From CSSed11-175R1 sp041685735 (lineage in GTDB: Bacteria > Actinomycetota > Nitriliruptoria > Nitriliruptorales > Nitriliruptoraceae): a DNA stretch of 35,925 bases. Positions 22,172 to 30,677 of this stretch are shown here, in pieces. Position 1 is the stretch's first letter; every line of letters begins with the position of its first letter. The DNA lies in assembly GCA_041685735.1 (NCBI GenBank), contig JAWLFE010000031.1, forward strand, positions 1 to 35,925. Reading direction: 5' to 3'. A model generated the notes under the pieces. That model saw only the letters and a list, made by a program, of their open reading frames with translations, was not told the origin of the DNA and ran no database searches. Made by a program: the position numbers and the translations under genes.

Positions 22172-23752
22172 GGTCAGGCTGACCCCGCGCCCTTCGGTCG
22201 CGCCGATGCGCTCGACGATGTCGTCGATGACGTCACGACCGACGACCTCGTCCAGCGACAGCGCCATGATCGCTTCGTTGCTGCCGCCGGGCCGACCGAC
22301 CTGCGCCGAGGCGATGTTGACACCGGCCTCCCCGAAGCCCGTGCCGATCGTGCCGATGACGCCGGGTCGGTCGTCGTAGCGGAAGAACGCCATCTGGTCG
22401 GTCGGCTCGACGTCCACCGGGGTGTTCCACACCTCGATCAGCCGCTCGCGCTCACCCGGGTGCAGCAGCGTGCCGGCGACACGGATCAAACGGCCGTCCC
22501 GGCCGACGCCGGAGACGCGCAACACCGACACGAAGTCCTCACTCTGCCGATCGGAGATCTCACGGACGTGCAACCCGCGGCTCTCGGCCAGGAGTGGGGC
22601 GTTGACGAAGGTGACGGGCTCACTGCTGATCGATCCCAGCATCCCCGTCAGCACGGACAACGCGATCAGGCGCCCGTCGGCGTCCGCGAGGTCCCCGAGG
22701 TACTCGACCGTGACCTCCCCCGTGATGCCGTCGGCGGCCAACCCCGTGAGGATGCGGCCGAGCTTCTCACCGAGCGGCAGGTAGGGCCGGACGACGTCGT
22801 CGATCTCGCCGCCCTGGACGTTGACAGCGGATGGCACGAACTCACCGGCCAGCGCCAGCTTCACGTACTCGGCGACCTGGGTGCCGGCCTTGTCCTGGGC
22901 CTCCTCGGTGGACGCGCCGAGGTGGGGGGTCACGATCACGGTGGGCAGCCCGAACAGGGCGCTCTCCGTGGTCGGCTCGGAAGCGAAGACATCGATGGCG
23001 GCACCGGCGATGACGCCCTGTTCGACCGCCTCGGCCAGGTCCGCCTCGTTGACGATGCCACCCCTGGCGACGTTGAGCAGACGCGCGGTCGGCTTCATCC
23101 GACGCAGGCGCTCCGCGTCGAGCAGGTCGACCGTGTCCGCCGTCTTGGGAAGGTGCACGGTGACGAAGTCCGCCCGCTCGAGGACCTCGTCGACGGTCGG
23201 CACGAGTTCCACACCGAGCCGGGCCGCGCGGTCGGGCGCGACGAAGGGGTCGTAGGCCACCAGGCGCATCCCGAAGGCGTGACAGCGTTGTGCGACGAGG
23301 GTCCCGATCCGACCGAGGCCGAGCACGCCCAACGTCTTGTCCTGCAGTTCGGTGCCGGTCCAGGTCGATCGTTCCCACCGGCCGGCAGTCAGCGCGGCGT
23401 GAGCCTGCGGGATGTTGCGGGCCATCGACAGCAGCAGCGCCACCGTGTGCTCGGCCGCGGAGACGATGTTGGACTGCGGGGCGTTGCAGACCATGACCCC
23501 GTGTCGGGTCGCTGCCTCGACGTCGACGTTGTCGAGCCCGACGCCCGCCCGCGCCACGACCTTCAGCCGCGAGGCCGCCGCGAAGACGTCGGCATCGATG
23601 GTCGTCTGCGACCGCACGACGATCGCGTCGTACTCGGCGACGATGGCGAGCAGGTCGTCCTTCGACAGGCCGGTCTTGACATCGACCTCGTGGTCGGTGG
23701 CAAGTGCGGCGACGCCGGACTCGGCGAGCGGATCGGCAACGAGGATCTTCAC
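22169..23752 (-). CDS. serA: D-3-phosphoglycerate dehydrogenase
   Basis: First step of serine synthesis, oxidation of 3-phosphoglycerate with NAD+. The 527-residue product is the long type I form: NAD-binding LGVLGLGRIGTLVAQR, NVARGGIVNE (catalytic Arg), TPHLGASTEEAQ (catalytic His), then an allosteric substrate-binding domain (about 320-450) and a C-terminal ACT domain (GSNEAIMALSLDE near 492-504) expected to bind serine. Start is GTG at 23752 with only a weak GGAAAG upstream. No other serine genes are adjacent. Confidence 0.95.
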   Translation of the reverse strand: MKILVADPLAESGVAALATDHEVDVKTGLSKDDLLAIVAEYDAIVVRSQTTIDADVFAAASRLKVVARAGVGLDNVDVEAATRHGVMVCNAPQSNIVSAAEHTVALLLSMARNIPQAHAALTAGRWERSTWTGTELQDKTLGVLGLGRIGTLVAQRCHAFGMRLVAYDPFVAPDRAARLGVELVPTVDEVLERADFVTVHLPKTADTVDLLDAERLRRMKPTARLLNVARGGIVNEADLAEAVEQGVIAGAAIDVFASEPTTESALFGLPTVIVTPHLGASTEEAQDKAGTQVAEYVKLALAGEFVPSAVNVQGGEIDDVVRPYLPLGEKLGRILTGLAADGITGEVTVEYLGDLADADGRLIALSVLTGMLGSISSEPVTFVNAPLLAESRGLHVREISDRQSEDFVSVLRVSGVGRDGRLIRVAGTLLHPGERERLIEVWNTPVDVEPTDQMAFFRYDDRPGVIGTIGTGFGEAGVNIASAQVGRPGGSNEAIMALSLDEVVGRDVIDDIVERIGATEGRGVSLT

Positions 23753-23808
23753 GGTGGAGCTTTCCGGGTCAGGGCCGTCAGGGCCGCGCGCGAGGGAGGT
23801 GGAACGCA

Positions 23809-23844
23809 AGGATACGGGGCCAGTGGCAGCCCGGGATCCCGGGC
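23809..23844 (-). promoter_or_regulatory. Putative serA promoter with a 16-base palindrome
   Basis: Minus-strand TATCCT at 23809-23814 is a good -10 hexamer, about 57 bases before the serA start. A perfect palindrome gcccgggatcccgggc at 23829-23844 covers the place where the -35 would lie. It may be an operator, or alternatively the terminator of the haemoglobin gene, whose stop is 35 bases upstream. Confidence 0.4.
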
Positions 23845-23878
23845 GGCGACCGCCACGACGTCCGGACGCACGGTGCGC

Positions 23879-24358
23879 TCAGGAGCCGGGGTCCATGGGC
23901 AGTCGCCGCGACGCATCGGGCTCGGGGTACTGGTTGATCATGGTCGGGGTCGCCTGGGTGACGTAGGCCATGAGCAGTGCCCGGACATCGTCGGGGAAGC
24001 CCTGCTCCTCGATCGCCGCCGCCATCAGTTCGGCCCACCGGATGGCCGCGTCCGGGGTCACCGGGAACGGCGCGTGGCGCATCCGCAGCCGTGGATGGCC
24101 GCGGTGACGGCTGTAGAGATCACCGCCACCCCAGTACTGCGCGAAGAACAGGGCGAGGCGTTGTTTGCCCGGCTCCAGATCCTCCGGGTACATCGGCCGG
24201 AGCAGCTCGTCGTGTTCGACGCGCCGGTAGAAGGCCTCGACCAACGCCTCGAAGGCGGGCAGCCCGCCGACGCGATCGAAGACCTCGTTGGGCTGGGTCA
24301 GGGGTGGCCGAGCCGGTTGGCCGGCTGGCGGTTCAGGGGTGTCGGACTGGTCGGTCAC
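23879..24358 (-). CDS. glbO: Group II truncated haemoglobin (GlbO type)
   Basis: Haem protein of 159 residues binding O2 or NO. After a Pro-rich 25-residue N-terminus the globin core shows AFYRRVEHDELLRPMYP (Y44 at B10), FFAQYWGGGDLYS, the proximal His in RMRHAPFPV (H95) and W108 (G8) in AAIRWAE, the pattern of group II proteins. GTG at 24358 overlaps the acetyltransferase stop by four bases (GTGA), so the two are co-translated. In this group roles in nitrosative or oxidative stress are proposed; here it is not testable. Confidence 0.92.
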   Translation of the reverse strand: MTDQSDTPEPPAGQPARPPLTQPNEVFDRVGGLPAFEALVEAFYRRVEHDELLRPMYPEDLEPGKQRLALFFAQYWGGGDLYSRHRGHPRLRMRHAPFPVTPDAAIRWAELMAAAIEEQGFPDDVRALLMAYVTQATPTMINQYPEPDASRRLPMDPGS

Positions 24359-24873
24359 AGGGCCCGCTCGTAGTAGGCGACATCGAGGTACCGGCCGAAC
24401 TTGTGGCCGGCTTCCGACAGGGTGCCACGGTGGACGAACCCCCATCGTTCGTGGAAGGCCACCGACGTCTCGTTCGGCAGCGCGATGATCGCGAACGCAC
24501 GGTGGAACCGGTCGTCGGCTTCGAGGTCGGCGAGCATCGTGCCGTACAGCGCCGTGCCGAGACCCGCACCGGTCGCGTCGGGTGCGACGTAGACCGACAG
24601 TTCGACCGAGCGGTCGTACGCGGGCTTCGGACGGAACCGCAGCGTCTCGACGTAGCCCGCAACGGCCCCCGCGACCTCCGCGACCTTCAGGTGGTAGCGG
24701 CCGCCGACGACGTCGTCCTCGAACCGCTGGACCCATTCCCGGGGGGTGCGGACCTGGGTGTTGAACGTCACGGTCGTGCGGAGCACGTAGTGGGTGTAGA
24801 TCGCCGCAACGGCGGGCAGATCGTCGGCCGCGGCATCGCGGACCACGGCGGCTGCGCCCGGTCCCTCTGCCAT
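24355..24873 (-). CDS. GNAT N-acetyltransferase, phosphinothricin-acetyltransferase-like
   Basis: Acetyl-CoA-dependent acetyltransferase of 172 residues. Seen are VRDAAADDLPAVAAIYTHYV at the start, a Pat-like PREWVQRFE, then ELSVYVAPDATGAGLGTALY (acetyl-CoA loop ATGAGLGT) and ALPNETSVAFHERWGF, the pattern of the Pat/Bar subgroup. ATG at 24873 is preferred because a GAGGG lies seven bases before it; two GTG codons immediately upstream are alternatives. Substrate is probably an amine or amino-acid analogue. Pairing with a truncated haemoglobin is conserved only by overlap here; no functional tie is evident. Confidence 0.88.
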   Translation of the reverse strand: MAEGPGAAAVVRDAAADDLPAVAAIYTHYVLRTTVTFNTQVRTPREWVQRFEDDVVGGRYHLKVAEVAGAVAGYVETLRFRPKPAYDRSVELSVYVAPDATGAGLGTALYGTMLADLEADDRFHRAFAIIALPNETSVAFHERWGFVHRGTLSEAGHKFGRYLDVAYYERAL

Positions 24874-25041
24874 CACCACACCCTCGATCGACCCGTGCGC
24901 ACCGCGCGGAGCCTAGCGCCACCCCCGGAACGGATGGTCCGGTGACCGCGACCGGACACGATCCGGGGGCGCCATCGACCTGCTTGACTCATCGCCCCGT
25001 CAGGACACCGGTCCCGGACAGCCACCCCGATCGAGGTCACC

Positions 25042-26454
25042 ATGCACCACCCGTCGCCGAGGCCGGCCGCGCGTCCCCCCGATGGCCCGGTGCCGGGACA
25101 CGAGGCCGTCCGACGGCCGGGGGTCTGGCTGGCCGTCGTGCTCCTGCTGGCGACCCTCATCGTCGCCCCGCCGGGGCGTGCCGACGCGACCGACATCCGG
25201 CTCCAGATCTACAACGGCGATCCTGCGGACATCGCGGACCTGCCGAGCATCGTCTACATCGAGGTGCCGGACGCCTCCTGCACCGGGACGGTCATCGATC
25301 CGAGCTGGGTCCTGACGGCCGCGCACTGCTTCAGCGACGGCACCCCACTGCAGGGGGTGACGATCGGGCTCGGCGGCGACTCGCTGGACGGCTTCACCGA
25401 GGTGCTCGGCGCCGAACGACTGCTCGTGCACCCCGACTACCAGCCACCGGGGTTCACCGCGGACGTGGCGCTGATCGAACTGTCGGGCACGACGCTGACC
25501 CCGCCCCAACCCCTGGCGGCCGCCGCGGCTCCCGACCCGATCAACGACATCGCGACCATCGCCGGGTGGGGCCTCGTGACCAACGACCCGGAGCCGGTGC
25601 CGACCGACGTCCTGCGTCGGGCGGATGCCCCGGTCCTGGCCGACGAGGTGTGCGCGGGGCTCTACCCCGTCGACTACGACCCGGCGACCTTCGTCTGCGC
25701 CGGCGGACAGGGACAGGACGTCTGCGCCGGAGACAGTGGCGGGCCGCTGCTGCTCCCTGAGGGGGAGCAGCTGGTGCAGTACGGATCGGTGTCCTTCGGC
25801 GAGCCGTGTGGGCCCGCCTCCAGCACCGTGGGGGCCTACACGTCGATCGCGTCCTACCGCCCCTGGATCGACGCACAACTCGCTGGCACCGCACCCCCGA
25901 CGGAAGCGTTCAGCGATGTCCCGTCCGGGAGTACGCACGCCGCGGCCATCGCCGCGGTGGCGGCCGCCGGGATCGCCGGTGGGTTCGGTGACGGCACCTT
26001 CCGACCCGGGCTCGCCGTGACCCGCGGGCAGATGGCGACCTTCCTGAGCGGTGCGCTGGACCTCGACGTCGACACGGCACCGCCCCCCACCTATCCCGAC
26101 GTCCCGGCCGCCTCCACCCACGTACGGGCCATCGCGGCCGTGACCGAGGCGGGCATCGCCGGGGGGTTCGACGACGGAACCTTCCGTCCCGCTGCCACCG
26201 TGACGCGCGGCCAGATGGCGAGCTTCCTGGCGCGCGCCCTCGACCTCGATCTGACCGACGTCGACGTGGCCGGTCTCCCCCTCACCGACGTCGCCGAGAG
26301 CGACGCCCACGCGACCGCGATCGCCGCGGTGTTCGACCTCGACATCGCCGGAGGTTTCGACGATGACACCTACCGACCGACGGATGACGTGACCCGCGAG
26401 CAGATGGCGACCTTCCTGGCCCGGGCCTTCCAGCTCGACGAGCCCGCCCCGTAG
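25042..26454 (+). CDS. Secreted trypsin-like serine protease with three SLH domains
   Basis: Cell-surface protease of 470 residues. A signal peptide spans about 28-48 after a long basic/Pro-rich leader. The S1 domain (about 52-280) has the triad H95 (LTAAHC), D141 (TADVALIEL) and S232 (GDSGGPL). D226, six residues before the Ser, predicts cleavage after Arg/Lys. Three SLH repeats follow (about 289-345, 350-405, 413-466), each with GIAGGFxDGTFRP-type and VTRxQMAxFL motifs, for anchoring to cell-wall polymer. ATG at 25042 follows GAGG. It is transcribed alone, divergent from the GNAT gene. A second SLH protein lies across the gap at 31.4 kb. Confidence 0.92.
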   Translation: MHHPSPRPAARPPDGPVPGHEAVRRPGVWLAVVLLLATLIVAPPGRADATDIRLQIYNGDPADIADLPSIVYIEVPDASCTGTVIDPSWVLTAAHCFSDGTPLQGVTIGLGGDSLDGFTEVLGAERLLVHPDYQPPGFTADVALIELSGTTLTPPQPLAAAAAPDPINDIATIAGWGLVTNDPEPVPTDVLRRADAPVLADEVCAGLYPVDYDPATFVCAGGQGQDVCAGDSGGPLLLPEGEQLVQYGSVSFGEPCGPASSTVGAYTSIASYRPWIDAQLAGTAPPTEAFSDVPSGSTHAAAIAAVAAAGIAGGFGDGTFRPGLAVTRGQMATFLSGALDLDVDTAPPPTYPDVPAASTHVRAIAAVTEAGIAGGFDDGTFRPAATVTRGQMASFLARALDLDLTDVDVAGLPLTDVAESDAHATAIAAVFDLDIAGGFDDDTYRPTDDVTREQMATFLARAFQLDEPAP

Positions 26455-26457
26455 GGA

Positions 26458-26475
26458 CCGGTCAGTAGAGACCGG
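26458..26475. terminator. Hairpin between the protease and dgt
   Basis: ccggtc (26458-26463) and gaccgg (26470-26475) around a six-base loop. It lies at the junction of the convergent protease and dgt genes and includes the dgt stop codon. Confidence 0.45.
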
Positions 26476-27475
26476 CGGGGCGGAACCGCTCGTCGTGCAG
26501 CCGCATGGCGAACTTGTCGCTCATCCCCGCCACGTAGTCGACGGCAGCCTGCATCGTGGAGCTGTCGGGGAGCCGGTAGGCGTCAGGGATGTCATCCGGA
26601 CGCTCGGCGAACCACTCCACGAGGTCCTGGATGACCCGGACCCCACGCTCGCCCTGGGCTCTGGCGTCCGGCCGGAGGTAGACGTTGTCGAACATCCAGG
26701 TCCGCAGGTCGTGCATGGTCTGCAGGGCATCAGGCGCCATCGTGACCTCGCCGGCGTCGACCGAGGAGGTCACCACGATGGTGACCATCGAGTCGATCCA
26801 GGCGCGGCCGGGGTCCCCGAACATCTCGCGGTACCGCGCTGGGACGGTCTCCGGCGTGAGCACCCCGGCACGGATGGCGTCCTGCACGTCGTGGGCGAGG
26901 TAGGCGATGCGGTCCGCGTACCGGCAGATCGTGCCCTCTGGCGTGAACGGGGGCGGATCGTTCTTCCACGACGACTGGCTGATCCCGTCGCGGACCTCGA
27001 CCGTGAGGTTGAGCGGCTCGAGCTTCTCCACCACACGGACCCCGTGGATGGCGTGCTGCCACTCCCCGTCGACGAACGGCGTCAACGCATCCTCGCCGGT
27101 GTGGCCGAACGGTGCGTGGCCGATGTCGTGGCCGAGGCAGATCGCCTCCGTCAGGGGTTCGTTGAGCCCGAGGGACGTAGCGATCGACCGTCCCACCTGT
27201 GCGACCTGCAGCGTGTGGGTCAGCCGCGTGACGAAATGGTCACCCTCCGGGTTGAGGAAGACCTGGGTCTTGTGCTTGAGCCGCCGGAACGCCTTGCTGT
27301 GCAGGATCCGGTCGCGGTCGCGCTCGAACACGGTGCGGTAGGGGTCCTCAGGTTCGGCGACATCACGGGGGCGCGCATCGGCGGACCGTGTCGCCAGCGG
27401 TGACAACCGCGCATCCTCCTCGGCCTCCCGTACCTCACGGGTGCGGTGGTGCAACCCAGAACCGGTGGCGGACAT
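26462..27475 (-). CDS. dgt: dGTP triphosphohydrolase-like HD protein
   Basis: HD-superfamily enzyme that cleaves dNTPs to nucleoside and tripolyphosphate. The 337-residue product has the metal-binding set: H87 in TRLTHTLQVAQ, H116-D117 in GHDIGHAPFGHTGED and an Asp in AYLAHDVQDAI. The N-terminal YRTVFERDRDRILHSKAFRRLKHKTQVF is typical of bacterial Dgt. ATG at 27475 shares one base with the stop of the preceding ABC permease gene (TGATG), so it is the last gene of the exporter operon. Length matches the shorter actinobacterial form. Confidence 0.93.
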   Translation of the reverse strand: MSATGSGLHHRTREVREAEEDARLSPLATRSADARPRDVAEPEDPYRTVFERDRDRILHSKAFRRLKHKTQVFLNPEGDHFVTRLTHTLQVAQVGRSIATSLGLNEPLTEAICLGHDIGHAPFGHTGEDALTPFVDGEWQHAIHGVRVVEKLEPLNLTVEVRDGISQSSWKNDPPPFTPEGTICRYADRIAYLAHDVQDAIRAGVLTPETVPARYREMFGDPGRAWIDSMVTIVVTSSVDAGEVTMAPDALQTMHDLRTWMFDNVYLRPDARAQGERGVRVIQDLVEWFAERPDDIPDAYRLPDSSTMQAAVDYVAGMSDKFAMRLHDERFRPAGLY

Positions 27476-28308
27476 CAGCGCACCAGCAGGGTGTCGAGGC
27501 GTTTCGCCGCGAAGCGAACCCCCACCAGCCCGAGGGCAACGAGCACCGCGACGTGGACCAAGAGGCCCGGCAGGATCGCGCCGAGCATCAGACCACGCAC
27601 CAACTCGACACCGTGGTAGAGGGGCGAGAGGACCACGATCGCCTGCAACGCGGTCGGGTAGACGTCCAACGGGTAGAAGGTCGCGGAGAACAGGAACAAC
27701 GGCATCAACACCAGTTGGACCAGGTCGAAGTCCTGCCAGCTCGACATGAAGGTCGTCGCCGTCATCGCGACCCCAGCGAACGCGAACCCGATCAGCGTGG
27801 CGGCGGGAACGGCCAGGACCGCCCACCAGGACGTCACCAGTCCCGCCATGGCGGCGATCGCCAGGAAGGCGGCGGAGTACAGCGATCCGCGGAGCAGCGC
27901 CCAGGTGGTCTCGCCGACCGCGATGTCCCGGGACGTGACGGGCGTGGCGAGCATGGCGTCGTAGAGGTGCTCGAACTTCAGCTTGCTGTAGAGGTTGAAG
28001 GTCGACTCGTACACCGCTCCGTTCATCGCGGAGGCGGCGAGCAGCGCCGGAGCGACGAAGGCGCCGTAGCTGACCGGCTGCCCACCGGGTCCGGTGACCT
28101 CACCGACCAGTGCACCGAGCCCGACGCCCAGCGCGAACAGGTACAGGATCGGTTCGACGAGCGCACTGAGGAAGACCAGTGGCTTCGCGCGGTAGACCAT
28201 GATGTTGCGCTCGACGATCCTGGCGGCGCGGCCCAGCAGCCAGGGCGGCGTGATGCGTACCGCCAGCTCGGCGCGTTCGACCTGCTGCATCGGCGTGTCG
28301 GCGCTCAT
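27475..28308 (-). CDS. ABC-2 type transporter permease (second subunit)
   Basis: Membrane subunit of an exporter, 277 residues with about six helices. It has the ABC-2 features: N-terminal ARIVERNIMVYRAKPLVFLSAL, a central FEHLYDAMLATPVTSRDIAVGE, the MPLFLFSATFYPLDVYP region and a final LSPLYHGVELVRGLMLG, as in DrrB/NodJ-type proteins. ATG at 28308 overlaps the preceding permease stop by four bases. Substrate unknown. Its own stop overlaps the dgt start. Confidence 0.9.
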   Translation of the reverse strand: MSADTPMQQVERAELAVRITPPWLLGRAARIVERNIMVYRAKPLVFLSALVEPILYLFALGVGLGALVGEVTGPGGQPVSYGAFVAPALLAASAMNGAVYESTFNLYSKLKFEHLYDAMLATPVTSRDIAVGETTWALLRGSLYSAAFLAIAAMAGLVTSWWAVLAVPAATLIGFAFAGVAMTATTFMSSWQDFDLVQLVLMPLFLFSATFYPLDVYPTALQAIVVLSPLYHGVELVRGLMLGAILPGLLVHVAVLVALGLVGVRFAAKRLDTLLVR

Positions 28309-29081
28309 GAGCGCAGACTCCGGGTGAAGGACCGCACACCCCACGCGATCCCACCCACCAGGAGCAGGACGAGGACACCCACATGGACCGGCCACGCCAG
28401 CCGGGTCGGGAGACCGAGGGCGGTGGCACGTGACAGCTCCACCCCGTGCCAGACGGGGTTGATCCGCGCGAGCGGCTGGACGAAAGCCGGCAACTCGTCG
28501 AGCGGGAAGAACGCACCGGAGAACAGGAACAGCGGCACGATCACGAACCGGAACAACCCGGACAGGGCCTCATCGCTCTTGCGGCTGGCCATGAACGCAC
28601 TGACCACGGCACAGGTCGCCACCCCGACCAGCAGGCCGGGTCCGACCGCCAGGAGCCCCCGGCCGAGTGGGAGGGCACCGAACGCCGCGGCGACCGCGAC
28701 GAACACGGTCAGCAGAACGGCCAGGCGGATCGTGGCCCAGGCCAGGTTGCCGAGCATCAGGTCGGCCGGGCGCACGGGCGTGGCGATCGCGGCGTGGTAG
28801 TCCTTGACCCAGCGCATGCCGGCGAGGACCGGGAAGGCCCCGTCCCCGGCACCGTTCTGCATCGCCGACACCGCCAGCAGACCGGGCGCGAGCCAGGCGA
28901 GGTAGCTGATCCCATCGATCCCGCCACCGGTTCCCTCATCCACGAGCGTGCCGAGCCCGAGACCCATGGCGGCCAGGAACAGCACGGGGGTGGCGATCGC
29001 CGACACGGTCGTCCCGCGCCAGGTGTGGCGGTACGACCGCGCGTGCCCTTCGAGCACACGGACCGCTAACGGGGTCGCCAT
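28305..29081 (-). CDS. ABC-2 type transporter permease (first subunit)
   Basis: 258-residue membrane subunit with about six helices and the same architecture as the following gene: RSYRHTWRGTTVSAIATPVLF, a central VKDYHAAIATPVRPADLMLGN, IVPLFLFSGAFFPLDELP and INPVWHGVELSRATAL. The two permeases are related but distinct, so they probably form a heterodimeric pore. ATG at 29081 is chosen because GAGGAGG sits six bases upstream; an ATG at 29096 would be five codons longer. Starts 31 bases after the ATPase gene. Confidence 0.9.
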   Translation of the reverse strand: MATPLAVRVLEGHARSYRHTWRGTTVSAIATPVLFLAAMGLGLGTLVDEGTGGGIDGISYLAWLAPGLLAVSAMQNGAGDGAFPVLAGMRWVKDYHAAIATPVRPADLMLGNLAWATIRLAVLLTVFVAVAAAFGALPLGRGLLAVGPGLLVGVATCAVVSAFMASRKSDEALSGLFRFVIVPLFLFSGAFFPLDELPAFVQPLARINPVWHGVELSRATALGLPTRLAWPVHVGVLVLLLVGGIAWGVRSFTRSLRS

Positions 29082-29112
29082 CCGCTGCCTCCTCATCCCC
29101 CGTCCGGAGGCG

Positions 29113-30090
29113 TCAGTCCACCAGGGTGCGGCCGGTCAGCCGCAGGAAGACGTCCTCGAGCGTGCTCCGACGGGTCAGGACCGTCGCGGGCTCGACGCCC
29201 CGATCGTGCACCGCGCGGACCGCGGCATCGGCGTCGTCCGCGGAGATCAACAGTCGATCCGGCAGTTCCTCGAGGTGCTCGCCGACGCCGGCGAGCTGAT
29301 CGACCGCTCCGTTCTGCTGCCCCGGGTGGAACCGCAGCTCGACGACCTCGCGGGAGGCGTGGTCGGCGATGAGCTGGCGGGGCGCTCCCTCGACGATGAT
29401 CCGGCCGTGATCCATCACGACGAGCCGATCGCAGAGCTGTTCGGCTTCGTCCATGTAGTGCGTCGTGAGGATGAGCGTGACACCGCGCTGTTTCAGGCGG
29501 TAGAGCCGGTCCCACAGGGCGTGGCGCGCCTGTGGATCGAGGCCCGTCGTCGGCTCGTCCAACAGGACCACCGACGGTTCGTTGATCAACGCGCGGGCGA
29601 TCACGAGGCGCCGCTTCATCCCGCCGGACAACGGGTCGACCTTGCTGTCGCGCCGGTCGCCGAGCTGCACGAACTCCAACAGATCATCGATCCGTGCGCG
29701 CACGACGCTGCGCGGCAGGTCGAAGAAGCGCCCGTAGATCGCGAGGTTCTCCGCGACGGTCAGCTGCTGGTCGAGCGAGTCCTCCTGCGGCACGACCCCC
29801 AACCTCGCACGGATCGCCGGCCCGTCGGTCTGCGGGTCCATCCCGAGGACCCGCAGGTACCCGGCGGTGGGCGGGGAGACCGCACCGATCATCCGCATGA
29901 TGGACGACTTCCCCGCACCGTTCGGTCCGAGGAACCCGAACGCCTCGCCCGGTGCCACCGAGACGTCGACGCCGTCGACCGCCGTGAGCTCACCGAACCG
30001 CTTCACGAGCCCGCGCGCCTCGATCAGCGGCGCAACCTGGGTCGGCGGGCTGTCGGCGAGCGTCTGGTCATTCCGGGTCAGGGGGTCCAT
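29113..30090 (-). CDS. ABC-2 type transporter ATP-binding protein (DrrA/NodI-like)
   Basis: Nucleotide-binding subunit of the exporter, 325 residues: Walker A GPNGAGKSS, Q-loop GVVPQED, signature LSGGMKRRLVIAR, Walker B VVLLDEPTTGLDP and H-loop LTTHYMDEAE, followed by a C-terminal regulatory region ending TLEDVFLRLTGR, as in DrrA-type exporters of drugs or polyketides/lipids. The ATG at 30090 has no ribosome site; a TATCGT lies eight bases upstream, consistent with a leaderless transcript. First gene of ATPase-permease-permease-dgt. The cargo cannot be told from sequence. Confidence 0.93.
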   Translation of the reverse strand: MDPLTRNDQTLADSPPTQVAPLIEARGLVKRFGELTAVDGVDVSVAPGEAFGFLGPNGAGKSSIMRMIGAVSPPTAGYLRVLGMDPQTDGPAIRARLGVVPQEDSLDQQLTVAENLAIYGRFFDLPRSVVRARIDDLLEFVQLGDRRDSKVDPLSGGMKRRLVIARALINEPSVVLLDEPTTGLDPQARHALWDRLYRLKQRGVTLILTTHYMDEAEQLCDRLVVMDHGRIIVEGAPRQLIADHASREVVELRFHPGQQNGAVDQLAGVGEHLEELPDRLLISADDADAAVRAVHDRGVEPATVLTRRSTLEDVFLRLTGRTLVD

Positions 30091-30098
30091 GGCGCGGC

Positions 30099-30104
30099 AC
30101 GATA
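30099..30104 (-). promoter_or_regulatory. Possible -10 element for a leaderless exporter transcript
   Basis: Minus-strand TATCGT ends eight bases before the ATG at 30090, a spacing that would start transcription at or next to the A of the start codon. No -35 recognised. Confidence 0.3.
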
Positions 30105-30158
30105 CCCGTCGGGTCCGACATCACCCCGTCTGGGCGCCATCGATCGGGGGATGGGCGC

Positions 30159-30650
30159 TCAGTGCACCGTCCAGCGGGGATGACGGGTGTCCGGCATCGG
30201 CGCACTGGTGACCAGCGACAGCAGCCAGGCGGACAGCAGCGACAGCTCCCGGGGGACGTCGCCGGACCGGACGCGCAGGTCGTGGACGGGCCGCGACAGG
30301 GGTCGCTGCACGATCTCCAGCAGCTCGCGATCCTGTTCGTCCAGGACGCTCCACCGGCGACGCCAGGCGTTGCTCTGCGGACGGATCCGGTAGGAGCACC
30401 CGTCGAGGTGCACCCAGAACCGCTCGCCGAACACCGCAGGACGCTCGAGGGTCGCGATCGGTCCGCCGGCCGCGTCGTTGACCCACCACTCTGCCGAGCC
30501 CGGTGGCTGCTCCAACCTCCAGGTCGTGCGATCCGCCTGCCAGATCGAACCGGTCCGGCGGCCGGGGCAGACCTCCAACTCAGCGACGCGCACCCCACCG
30601 ACGACCGCGACGTTCATGCGGGGAGGGCCCGGCGCCCGGTGGATCTCCAT
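30159..30650 (-). CDS. Unknown protein, possibly tubby/LURP-one-like fold
   Basis: A 163-residue protein rich in Trp and Arg. A repeated pattern of short strands is seen: TGSIWQADRTTWRL, GGPIATLERPAVFGERFWV, YRIRP, WSVLDEQDRELLEIV and a C-terminal LSLLSAWLLSLVT that could be a buried or membrane-touching helix. This alternation of 'type of domain: W-x-L-x-D-x-x-G-x-x-I-A' and a final hydrophobic helix recalls LURP-one/tubby-like or scramblase-like proteins, but I cannot confirm it. ATG at 30650 is 11 bases after GGAGG; a second ATG at 30617 is possible. Same strand as MaoC, 27 bases after it, so they may share a transcript. Confidence 0.6.
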   Translation of the reverse strand: MEIHRAPGPPRMNVAVVGGVRVAELEVCPGRRTGSIWQADRTTWRLEQPPGSAEWWVNDAAGGPIATLERPAVFGERFWVHLDGCSYRIRPQSNAWRRRWSVLDEQDRELLEIVQRPLSRPVHDLRVRSGDVPRELSLLSAWLLSLVTSAPMPDTRHPRWTVH

Positions 30651-30677
30651 GTGTGACCTGCCTCCCGTACTCCCGCG

